Of a DNA stretch of 17,731 nt, positions 8,143 through 14,806 are shown in pieces. The notes under the pieces were generated by a model that had not been told where the DNA came from, made no database searches, and was given only the letters and a program-made list of their open reading frames with translations. The position numbers were made by a program, and so were the translations under genes. The stretch comes from JAEHDI01 sp035455185 (GTDB taxonomy: Bacteria > Acidobacteriota > Terriglobia > Bryobacterales > Bryobacteraceae), in contig DATIFQ010000044.1 in assembly GCA_035455185.1 (NCBI GenBank), positions 1 through 17,731 of the forward strand, written 5' to 3'. Position 1 is the first letter of the stretch. Each line of letters starts with the position of its first letter.

Positions 8143-8163
8143 AAAAATTCATAAAGGAGAAGC

Positions 8164-9246
8164 ATGAAACGGATCGGCATCCCGGAGATCGCGAAGCTGG
8201 CGAATGTCACCATCGGCACGGTAGACCGCGCCCTGCATGGGCGGCCAGGCATCAGCGAGAGCACGCGGCAACGCGTTCTGGAGATCGCCCGGAATGTCGG
8301 TTACCAGCCCAATCTCGCAGCCCGGGCGTTATCGGTAAGGCGCAGGCCCATTCGAATAGGCGTATCGATTCCCCGTGAGATTCACTATCATTTCGATCAG
8401 CTTCAGCAGGGGATCAAAGCCGAGGCGCAACGGGCCGAGCTATTGGGCGTGGAAACCATTTGGGCGCAAACCGACCGCTTGGGCGCGGCGGAACCGGAAA
8501 AAGTGGCGGAATTGCTGCGCAACGAGCCCCGGGCGCTGATTTTGACGCCTGGCAACCCCCAGCAGCTGATCCCTGTGATCAACGAAGCGGAACGCCGCAA
8601 CATCCGTGTCATTTGCGTCGACACCGATGCGCCGGCCAGCATCCGCTCGTCGGCAGTCTGCGTGAACGCCACCGTGAGCGGACGTGTCGCCGCCGAACTG
8701 CTCGGCGCCATGATTCCCGCCGGATCCTCAGTGGCGGTCGTCACCGGCATGTTGCACATTGAGGATCATAGTAAGAAGGCCGAGGGCTTTCAGGAAGCCT
8801 TTCCGCAGTTCTGCCAAGGTGGTCGCGTCGCAGAAATTGTCGAAGGCCACGAAGACGAAGACGAAGCCTTTCAGAAGTGCTTCGCACTCCTGGAGCGGAA
8901 CGAATCGCTCGCGGGCATGTACGTCAACACGGCCAATTGCCTCCCCGTGTGCCGGGCCATTGGAGCGCTGGGACTCGCCGGCCGCTTCAAGCTCATTACC
9001 ACTGACCTGTTCGACGAGATGCGGCCATACTTCGAGAAAGGAACGATCTCAGCCTCCATCTCCAGCCGCCCGTACGTCCAGGGTGAACTCGCTATGCGCC
9101 TAGTGGTGGACCATCTTGTCAATGGAGCCGTCCTGCCCAAGGCTCACTATCTTGCTCCGCAAGTGGTGATGCGCTCCACCTTCCACCTGTTCCGCGAGAT
9201 GCGCCAGGCTGTGCTGGCGCCTGCGCCTGCTTCGGTCGCCAGGTGA
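8164..9246 (+). CDS. LacI/GalR-family transcriptional regulator
   Basis: A 360-residue protein of the usual LacI-family length. Residues 5-60 are the helix-turn-helix and hinge: IPEIAKLANVTIGTVDRALH, GRPGISESTRQRVLEIA and NVGYQPNLAARALS. Residues 62-345 form a periplasmic-binding-protein-like effector domain (PIRIGVSIPREIHYHF; ALILTPGNPQQLIPVI; VICVDTDAP; VAVVTGMLHIEDHSKKAEGF). The TIGTVDRAL version of the helix and a Peripla_BP_4-like body suggest a sugar or polyol-type ligand, but no ligand can be named. The start is well supported by AAAGGAGA just upstream and TATAAT before that. It is divergent from the permease-bicupin pair and convergent with the first exported amidohydrolase, which suggests local control of the neighbouring hydrolase and transport genes. 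Confidence 0.93.
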   Translation: MKRIGIPEIAKLANVTIGTVDRALHGRPGISESTRQRVLEIARNVGYQPNLAARALSVRRRPIRIGVSIPREIHYHFDQLQQGIKAEAQRAELLGVETIWAQTDRLGAAEPEKVAELLRNEPRALILTPGNPQQLIPVINEAERRNIRVICVDTDAPASIRSSAVCVNATVSGRVAAELLGAMIPAGSSVAVVTGMLHIEDHSKKAEGFQEAFPQFCQGGRVAEIVEGHEDEDEAFQKCFALLERNESLAGMYVNTANCLPVCRAIGALGLAGRFKLITTDLFDEMRPYFEKGTISASISSRPYVQGELAMRLVVDHLVNGAVLPKAHYLAPQVVMRSTFHLFREMRQAVLAPAPASVAR

Positions 9247-9254
9247 AACTCCCC

Positions 9255-10325
9255 TTACTTTATGATTTTCAAGGCCGTGTCGCGATACAGGTGCTTCAGC
9301 GCGGAATCCGACAAGCCGAGGGCGTTCATTGTCCAGTGGTTGTTGAACTCGCCCCTTTCGTAGTAGTGCTCGTCGAGTGTTTCCAGTAGTCGGAAGGTGA
9401 TGCCGTACATACGCTTGTCGGTCCCCAAGTCCGTCCCGTACACGATCCGCCCCGCGTACTTCTCACAGAATTGCGCCGTGGAACGCGGAATGGTCCCCAT
9501 CTCCGCGAACCGTCCGGAGATGTCCGTATACAGGTTCGGATAGCGGTCCAGCAATTGCCCCAGGAGCTTCAAGTCGTGAATCAGGTTCACGAAGTGGCAC
9601 GCAACGAATATCGTTCTCGGGTGCTTCTTGAGCGTCCGTTCCAGGATGTCTATCATCCCGGCATGGCCGACGATACCCGGTTGGTTGTCCAGCCGCCAAC
9701 TCACTGCATCCATCAGGCCGTCGTTATGGATGTCCATCTTCTCGTAATCCCAGATGCCGTCGGCGATGTGAATATTCACCGGCATACCCAATTCGGCGCA
9801 CTTCTCCCACAGCGGGTCGAGCCGGACATCGTCGGGATGGACGCCGCCGGGCTGCGTTCTCCTGTTCAGGCCTCTGCCCTTATCGCTGATCTCGCCAACT
9901 CCGCGCGCGCCTGCCCGGTAGCATCTTTCGAGTTCCTTCACCGCGGCGGGCCCAAATCCCGATTCTTCGAGAGCAGTGTAATCGAAGCCGCACCACAACT
10001 GGAACCGGCGCGGGTATTCAGAGTACAACTGGTAGAGCGCGTCGAACTTCGCGCCCACGGCCCCAGTCAAAACGATGGTTTTTTCAATGCCTGACAGGTC
10101 CATTAGTTCGACCCACGTCGCAAGTTGCGCGCGCGTCTCGGCGTACGGATGCGTGTGCAGATCGATCACCGGATACTTGGCCTTGGACACTTCCGTAATC
10201 GGAATCTTGAAGATCGACACCGGCCGGAAGTCATTCAGAAGGATCTTTTCCGGTGGCGTCTCTTGCCCGGCCGCCGGCAGAGGAAGCGTCACCGCGAAGA
10301 CCGGCAGTAGTCTCAGGAACCGCAT
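9255..10325 (-). CDS. Exported amidohydrolase-2 family metal-dependent hydrolase
   Basis: A 356-residue protein with a signal peptide (MRFLRLLPVFAVTLPLPAAG). The open frame reaches 10400, but 10325 is chosen because the leader begins there. No clear Shine-Dalgarno precedes it, so the start is less sure than the family. TIM-barrel metal motifs from the ATG at 10325 are YPVIDLHTHPYAE (His57, His59), NIHIAD (His186), FVACHF (His244) and YGTDLGTD (Asp299). This is the standard order of the amidohydrolase-2 (2-pyrone-4,6-dicarboxylate lactonase / ACMSD-like) clan, whose members hydrolyse lactones or decarboxylate ring-derived acids. Export is unusual for those enzymes and suggests that an external compound is attacked. 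It is convergent with the LacI-type gene, with 8 bases between the stops. Confidence 0.87.
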   Translation of the reverse strand: MRFLRLLPVFAVTLPLPAAGQETPPEKILLNDFRPVSIFKIPITEVSKAKYPVIDLHTHPYAETRAQLATWVELMDLSGIEKTIVLTGAVGAKFDALYQLYSEYPRRFQLWCGFDYTALEESGFGPAAVKELERCYRAGARGVGEISDKGRGLNRRTQPGGVHPDDVRLDPLWEKCAELGMPVNIHIADGIWDYEKMDIHNDGLMDAVSWRLDNQPGIVGHAGMIDILERTLKKHPRTIFVACHFVNLIHDLKLLGQLLDRYPNLYTDISGRFAEMGTIPRSTAQFCEKYAGRIVYGTDLGTDKRMYGITFRLLETLDEHYYERGEFNNHWTMNALGLSDSALKHLYRDTALKIIK

Positions 10326-10336
10326 AGACCGTCTAT
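10324..10336. promoter_or_regulatory. 13-bp inverted repeat over the amidohydrolase start
   Basis: ATAGAC and GTCTAT flank a single C, giving a perfect 6-bp-arm palindrome that overlaps the ATG at 10325. On the minus strand the same stretch includes TATAGA, a possible -10 box that would make the transcript nearly leaderless. It could be a repressor site or a small RNA hairpin. No partner site was proven. Confidence 0.35.
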
Positions 10337-10441
10337 ACACCCTTAGTGCCTGTCGAAGCAAGCCCACGTGTCCGTTACCGCCAGGAATCAGCGCTGCCAC
10401 GCCTGGGGTCGCGTTGGAGCTACGGTTGTGCTAAACTTTCA

Positions 10442-10455
10442 CGTTAACCTTAACG
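10442..10455. promoter_or_regulatory. 14-bp inverted repeat, candidate operator
   Basis: CGTTAA and TTAACG are separated by CC, about 115 bases upstream of the exported amidohydrolase start at 10325. The AT-rich arms stand out from the GC-rich surroundings. This could be a regulator binding site, perhaps for the nearby LacI-family protein, although LacI sites usually have a CG centre. Confidence 0.35.
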
Positions 10456-10572
10456 GATGCGAGACGAATTCAACTGAAACCCGTCCACCGCGGGGTCTGT
10501 CCAGCGCGTTTGCCCCCATCAAAGAACGTTCACAAGACCATTCCGAGAGCCCGATCAACATTCCGAAACGCC
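10456..10572. other. Gene-poor stretch with decayed repeat units
   Basis: No convincing gene is seen here. Bases 10540-10572 contain two ATTCCGA words that resemble worn copies of the 23-bp repeats that follow. The remainder shows no recognisable feature. Confidence 0.4.
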
Positions 10573-10664
10573 GGTCGTTTTCGATCGGCATGACGTCGGA
10601 ACGTCGATCGGCATCACCTCGGAATCCCGATCGCCATCAGTTCGGAATCATGATCGGCTTGCCC
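10573..10664. repeat. Four contiguous degenerate 23-bp repeats, IS21-type end
   Basis: Units begin at 10573, 10596, 10619 and 10642, exactly 23 bases apart with no spacer. The last three start TCGGAA, and all share a core close to CGATCGGCATCA. A further related word, AGGAATACGCAG, follows from 10665. Multiple tandem terminal repeats of this spacing are typical of IS21-family ends, where the IstA transposase binds. No istA or istB lies beside them, so this appears to be a stranded element end. The repeat structure is certain and the IS21 assignment is from memory of the family. Confidence 0.6.
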
Positions 10665-10751
10665 AGGAATACGCAGTTGTCCGAAGAACGCGATCGAGTG
10701 GAAGATGTCCTGCTGCTCGCGAAACATCATCGGACAGTGGCGTAGGATCGG

Positions 10752-10901
10752 ATGACGAACCACAGCTTCCTTTCGGAGGATTACCAGGTTCAGGAGATAA
10801 CATTCTCTTCAGGCGTGAAAGTCTGGGTCGATTCCAAGCATAAGACATTCAAGATCAGCGGCCTGCCTGGAATTGAGGCGGTGAAACGGCAGACACAATG
10901 A
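10752..10901 (+). CDS. Possible 49-residue small protein or gene fragment
   Basis: The frame opens MTNHSFLSEDYQVQEITFSS and continues GVKVWVDSKHKTFKISGLPG before its stop at 10899-10901. The composition is protein-like (alternating polar and apolar residues of beta-strand type). AGGA lies only 4 bases before the ATG, a poor spacing. It may be the C-terminal scrap of a larger beta-rich protein, as the surroundings are transposon debris. Not recognised, low confidence. Confidence 0.25.
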   Translation: MTNHSFLSEDYQVQEITFSSGVKVWVDSKHKTFKISGLPGIEAVKRQTQ

Positions 10902-10907
10902 CACAGT

Positions 10908-11762
10908 CTACTTCGGCAACCTGAGCTTGAACAGGCGCCGGGCATTGCGGAAAAGGATGTCCTCTTTGGCCTGTGCGGGGAGAGGCAGGCCCATGATGTA
11001 CTTGATCCGCCGTGCGAAGAACCGTTGGGACTCGGGGAGAGGTTCCCCAGGCTTCCAACCGAATGACACTGGTGCGTCCGTGCCGTAGAGGACACGCTGG
11101 GATCCCAGCGCCTTCACCGCCACGAGGACGAAGTCGGGATTGTCCGCCACCCATGAATTCTCGACATACACGTTGGCGTGGGTTAAAGCAATGGCGATCG
11201 AGTCGATCATCGGGTACGAGTGGTAGAACACTACCGGAACTTCCGGGAACTCCTCGATCAACGCAAGAAAATTCTTGGGCGGACTGAACTTCTCGTCCGT
11301 GTGCGTCAGGATCGGCAGCTCGTACTGACGAGCGACCTCGAACACTCCTCTCAGGATTTCGGGGAACTTGCTCAGATCGTACTTGTAGCGGGCGGGGTGG
11401 ATCTTGATGCCGTAGCAACGGCCCGTGTCGAGTGTTGCAGTCAGATCTTCCCGCCAGCCTTCCTCCAGCGGATTGGCCCATGCTAATGCCCCAAAGAGAT
11501 CCGGGTATTTGGCCACTTCTTTGAGCACTTCTCTGTTTGAGTCCACCTGTCGTTTCGGTGGCGACTCCAATGCGGACACGAGAGCAAAGCGGATCCCCTC
11601 CCGCCTCACAATCGGCGCCAGATCGTCCGTGGACCAGTGATATCGCCAGTTGCCAGTGTGCATGTGGCAATCGACCACTGGAACCGAGGGCTCACCGCCT
11701 AACAGCGGTAAGCGGGAACAGCAGGCAAGTAGCACAACTGTCAACGCCAAGATACATCGCAT
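10908..11762 (-). CDS. Exported (possibly lipid-anchored) amidohydrolase-2 family protein
   Basis: A 284-residue protein. The open frame reaches 11792, but the ATG at 11762 is preferred because a signal peptide starts there (MRCILALTVVLLACC) and a promoter-like pair overlaps 11783-11811. The LLAC motif with Cys14 could be a lipobox, so the protein may be anchored to a membrane. Metal and catalytic motifs in order are VVDCHMHTGNW (His33, His35), GIKIHPARY (His122), LTHTDEKF (His154), VFYHSYPM (His181) and LYGTDAPVSF (Asp229), a full amidohydrolase-2 set. Predicted action is hydrolysis or decarboxylation of a small cyclic or aromatic-derived acid. It is shorter than the other exported amidohydrolase (9255-10325) and not closely alike, so it is not a recent duplicate. 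It is bounded on both sides by IS21-type relics. Confidence 0.85.
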   Translation of the reverse strand: MRCILALTVVLLACCSRLPLLGGEPSVPVVDCHMHTGNWRYHWSTDDLAPIVRREGIRFALVSALESPPKRQVDSNREVLKEVAKYPDLFGALAWANPLEEGWREDLTATLDTGRCYGIKIHPARYKYDLSKFPEILRGVFEVARQYELPILTHTDEKFSPPKNFLALIEEFPEVPVVFYHSYPMIDSIAIALTHANVYVENSWVADNPDFVLVAVKALGSQRVLYGTDAPVSFGWKPGEPLPESQRFFARRIKYIMGLPLPAQAKEDILFRNARRLFKLRLPK

Positions 11763-11782
11763 CTTCCGCCAGAACACCGCTG

Positions 11783-11811
11783 AGCATACCACGTCACCAC
11801 GGTACCGTCAG
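11783..11811 (-). promoter_or_regulatory. Candidate promoter of the second amidohydrolase with embedded palindrome
   Basis: On the minus strand, CTGACG (11806-11811) and TATGCT (11783-11788) are separated by 17 bases, each matching 4 of 6 consensus positions. The start would fall near 11776, just before the ATG at 11762. A perfect 10-bp palindrome, ACGGTACCGT (11799-11808), straddles the -35 box and could be an operator. Confidence 0.4.
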
Positions 11812-12065
11812 AGCGGAGCACTCTTGAAGGACTGCGTATCCGATTGGCGGATCACAACCCCGCTTGTGGCTCTGCCGAAAAACAGGTTGCGATGTACTTC
11901 AGGGCACTATCATGTCAACGCCGCTTGAAATCTCCCCATTTCGCCGGTTGAAAATTCCCCACCCATAGGCACCTCAAATCTGCTTTTCCGCAGCCCCGCG
12001 CCAAGCGGAGCCCCGCGCCGCTTTTGGGCACGTTTTGGGCGGAGCGAAAGCCGGGCTGTGGAAAA

Positions 12066-12300
12066 GCTCGCCGCCACCCCGCCCTCCTGTTCCCGCGAGC
12101 CTAACAGCCCCGCCCGCCGCCGATCCTTCAGCCGATAGCTCTCCCCGCGAATGTTTGATGGTCGTCGAATGATGCAGCAGCCGACCCAGAATCGCGGTCG
12201 CAATGATCGGATCGCCGAAGATCGACCCGGGCCGACCAGCGTTTCCAGGGTCGCGGCAGTTTGCTGAGTCCCGGCAAACTGGAGATCATCTCACCACCAT
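12066..12300 (-). pseudogene. istB: istB fragment (IS21 helper ATPase), frameshifted
   Basis: On the minus strand one frame reads IFGDPIIATAILGRLLHHST (from about 12222), and a second frame then continues NIRGESYRLKDRRRAGLL (from about 12155). Together they give the conserved C-terminus of IstB. The shift is explained by one extra T in the TTT run at 12154-12156, seen as AAA on the gene strand. Upstream, LPRPWKRW (about 12240-12275) may correspond to the family's NLPF..W segment, with another shift between. IstB is the AAA+ ATPase that aids IstA transposase. This copy lacks its Walker motifs and cannot function. Confidence 0.6.
12257..12281. repeat. Inverted repeat with 8-bp arms
   Basis: CAGTTTGC (12257-12264) and GCAAACTG (12274-12281) flank a 9-base loop. 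No T-tract follows on either strand, so it is not a standard terminator. It lies within the istB relic. Confidence 0.35.
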
Positions 12301-12538
12301 TCTTCAAGCCAAGTCCGTCGCGGCGCCGCGTCCCATGACGAAGTCGCGTCCAGGGGGCGCCCAGCAGGAACGGAGTGGTTCCCAAACATCAGGATAGTGG
12401 CTTGGACGAGGCGTGAAAACAACCTAAGCCCTTTTGGGACGCTGGTTCACCCCTTGTCTGGATGTTGATTCTCCCGGCGAAAACGTAGTTTGGGACTAGG
12501 GCATTGCGTCCGAGAACGCCCACGCCCCTGGGAGGCTT
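12301..12538. other. Non-coding stretch before the stress operon
   Basis: No convincing gene is seen. The promoter for the five-gene operon is expected here, but no well-matched -35/-10 pair was found. GGAGG at 12531-12535 is the ribosome binding site of the first gene, with an unusually short 3-base gap to its ATG. Confidence 0.4.
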
Positions 12539-13687
12539 ATGGATCCCATCAGCAGGAGTGATCTTCGGCAGTTGATCGACATCGAACAAGAGCCGTGCGT
12601 CTCCATCTATTTCCCAACGCATCGTGCCGGTGTGCACACACTCCAGGACCCGATCCGACTCAAGAACCTGATCCGTGAGGCGGAGCGGCGGCTGGAGGAA
12701 CGGGGTGACCAGGCGCCGGTCATCCGGGAAGCGATCGAGCCTCTGCGAGAACTTGTCGACCAACATGAGTTCTGGCAGCACCAAGCCGATGGCCTTGCGG
12801 TGTTCCGCTCGCGGGACATCTTCCGCCGCTATCGCGTTTCCTTTTCGGTGCCAGAACTGGCAGTGGTGGCCAGGCGCTTTCACCTAAAACCTCTGCTTCC
12901 CGCAGTGGAGGCGAACCAGCGCTTCCGTGTTCTCGCGCTGAGCCAGGATGCGGCTAAGGTCTACGAAGCGAACCACCAGAGCATCACCGAGATCGAGATC
13001 CAGGACATGCCGGAAAGTCCCATCTCGCCTGGGGTACGCAGCGCGGAGCGCCAGTTACAGAGCCATACGGCCGGCCACCAGTCTTCCAAGCGGCGCTTCG
13101 CAATCTTTCACGGCCACGGCGCGGACGAAGAGGACCGAAAGCAGCTTCTCCTTTCCTATTTCCGCCGCGTGGACGACACCGTGCGGAAAACGTGTAGCGA
13201 CGAACACACTCCGGTTGTGCTTGCGGCAGTGGATTACTTGTGCCCGATCTATCGGCAAGCAAGCTCCAATCCAAACCTGCTGACCGAGGAGATCCATGGG
13301 AACCCCTCCAGTTTCCCATCCGAGGAACTTCATCGGCTTGCGTGGGGCATCGCGTCTTCCCATTTCCAAGAGGACCGCACTAAGGCGGCGGATGAGTACC
13401 ATCAACTGTGGCACACGCAGCGCGCGTCGAAAGATCTCTCGGTTATCGTGACCGCGGCCCGGCAGGGGAGAGTTAAGGTTCTATTCGTGGCAGTAGGAGT
13501 CCAGGAGTGGGGACATGTGGACCCGTCGAGCGCCGAAGTCGTCCAGGTTGGACAGCGCTCGTCGCAAGATCAGGATCTGTTAAACGTCGCAGCCATGGAG
13601 ACGTTCATCGCGGGAGGCACTGTTTACGCCGTGCCTCCCGACGAAGTACCGGGACGAGGATCGGTCGCTGCGGTATTCCGCTACTGA
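12539..13687 (+). CDS. baeRF3-like (archaeo-eukaryotic release-factor-related) protein
   Basis: A 382-residue cytosolic protein with no signal peptide or membrane segment. The opening ISRSDLRQLIDIEQEPCVSI followed by YFPTHRAG is the mark of the bacterial baeRF family 3, which is related to the eRF1 peptide-release factor fold. Other family-like parts are FRSRDIFRRYRVSFSVPE, RRFAIFHGHGADEEDRKQ, VLAAVDYLCPIYRQ and the end FIAGGTVYAVPPDEVPG. Such proteins are thought to act on ribosomes in rescue, hibernation or stress, but a direct function is not established. The start is supported by the conserved N-terminus. It opens a five-gene operon, and the MscS gene begins 18 bases after its stop. The family call rests on motif recall and the ribosome role is an inference. 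Confidence 0.78.
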   Translation: MDPISRSDLRQLIDIEQEPCVSIYFPTHRAGVHTLQDPIRLKNLIREAERRLEERGDQAPVIREAIEPLRELVDQHEFWQHQADGLAVFRSRDIFRRYRVSFSVPELAVVARRFHLKPLLPAVEANQRFRVLALSQDAAKVYEANHQSITEIEIQDMPESPISPGVRSAERQLQSHTAGHQSSKRRFAIFHGHGADEEDRKQLLLSYFRRVDDTVRKTCSDEHTPVVLAAVDYLCPIYRQASSNPNLLTEEIHGNPSSFPSEELHRLAWGIASSHFQEDRTKAADEYHQLWHTQRASKDLSVIVTAARQGRVKVLFVAVGVQEWGHVDPSSAEVVQVGQRSSQDQDLLNVAAMETFIAGGTVYAVPPDEVPGRGSVAAVFRY

Positions 13688-13705
13688 CAGGAGGGCACAA
13701 GTGAG

Positions 13706-14806
13706 ATGAAGCCAATCTGGGACAGCTTATTGCGGCATTGGACTGAACTGGTCGTGCCTTTTGTCATCCTCCTCGCTGTGATGGCCACCGGCTGGTTCGC
13801 CCGACGTTTTCTCTTTCACGTTCTTGAAAGGTGGGCGGCGAACAGCAAGGCCCGATTTGACGATTTGTTGGTCCGAACGCTGCGCGGGCCATTCATGCTT
13901 TGGGTCATGATTCTGGGCCTTCACTTGGCGGTTCAGTCGTCAGAGCTGCCGACGCGCGTCACGGCACTCGTCGCCAAGACATTGCTGATTCTTTGGATCG
14001 TATCCTTGACGGTGGTGGCAGCGAAGCTGGCCGGCTCATTGGTCAAGCTCTACGGCAGCGGCATGGCTTCCGCCCTGCCAGTCACGACGCTTACCCAAAG
14101 CCTGGCCAGCCTAGCCGTGGCCACGGTCGGGATATTGATCCTGTTAGACACGCTCCACATATCTGTGACGCCCATTCTGACCGCCCTGGGCGTCGGCGGC
14201 CTTGCGGTCGCTTTGGCCCTCCAGGACACGCTCTCGAATCTCTTCGCTGGATTCTATGTAAGCCTGGCGGGACAAGTGCGTGTCGGAGACTACGTGAAGC
14301 TGGACTCTACGGAGGAGGGCTACGTGACGGACATCAGTTGGCGCAGCACGACCTTGCGGGCGCTGCCGAACAACCTGATCGTAGTGCCCAACGCCAAACT
14401 CGCGCAAGCGATCGTCACCAACTACCATCTTCCAGAAAAGAGAATGTCCCTGCTTCTGCCGGTCAGCGTCAGCTACGACAGCGATCCGGAAACAGTCGAA
14501 CGAATCCTGCTCGAGGAGGCTGTCTCCGGGGCGCGAGAGATTCCAGGACTGTTGGCCGAGCCGGCACCGTTCGTTCGTTTCATCCCCGGCTTTGGTGATT
14601 CTTCCCTTGACTTCACTCTGATTTGCCAGGTGGCCGAGTTCGTGGACCAGTACCTGGCGCAACATGAATTGCGAAAGCGAATCTTCAAGCGGTTCCGGCG
14701 AGAAGGAATTGAGATTCCATTCCCGATCCGGACGCTGTACATAAAGGATGCTGCCAGCAGCGGTGCGGCTAACCATGTGCCGCATCATGGGGGCCTCGGA
14801 CGGTGA
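13706..14806 (+). CDS. MscS-family small-conductance mechanosensitive channel
   Basis: A 366-residue membrane protein. Apolar helices lie near residues 15-35, 61-78, 84-112 and 131-152, followed by the pore helix ILTALGVGGLAVALALQDTL (157-176) and SNLFAGFYV. This Gly/Ala-rich helix and the following beta domain (VRVGDYVKLDSTEEGYVTDI, RSTTLRALPNNLIVVPNAKL) are diagnostic of MscS channels. The inner-membrane channel opens under membrane tension to release solutes during hypo-osmotic shock. The longer N-terminus (four helices before the pore) places it among larger MscS variants. GGAGG precedes the ATG at a normal distance. Its stop overlaps the next start by four bases (GTGA), so the downstream DUF5752 gene is probably translated by coupling. 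Confidence 0.93.
   Translation: MKPIWDSLLRHWTELVVPFVILLAVMATGWFARRFLFHVLERWAANSKARFDDLLVRTLRGPFMLWVMILGLHLAVQSSELPTRVTALVAKTLLILWIVSLTVVAAKLAGSLVKLYGSGMASALPVTTLTQSLASLAVATVGILILLDTLHISVTPILTALGVGGLAVALALQDTLSNLFAGFYVSLAGQVRVGDYVKLDSTEEGYVTDISWRSTTLRALPNNLIVVPNAKLAQAIVTNYHLPEKRMSLLLPVSVSYDSDPETVERILLEEAVSGAREIPGLLAEPAPFVRFIPGFGDSSLDFTLICQVAEFVDQYLAQHELRKRIFKRFRREGIEIPFPIRTLYIKDAASSGAANHVPHHGGLGR

Larger units (their letters stand above)
11913..12300 (-). mobile_element. Truncated IS21-family element relic
   Basis: One end begins near TGTCAACG at 11913, followed by two tandem terminal repeats with a 23-base period: TTGAAATCTCCCCA (11925-11938) and TTGAAAATTCCCCA (11948-11961), each preceded by CGCCG. 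The 3' part of an istB gene follows on the minus strand, broken by frameshifts. No istA, no rest of istB and no second matching end were found, so it is an immobile fragment. The inner boundary near 12300 is approximate. Confidence 0.62.

Noticed and set aside
10573..10664. CRISPR-like array
   Set aside because: The repeats are contiguous with no spacers and are degenerate. No cas gene is nearby.
12257..12281. Rho-independent terminator
   Set aside because: The 8-bp-arm hairpin has no following T-tract on either strand and lies within an istB relic.
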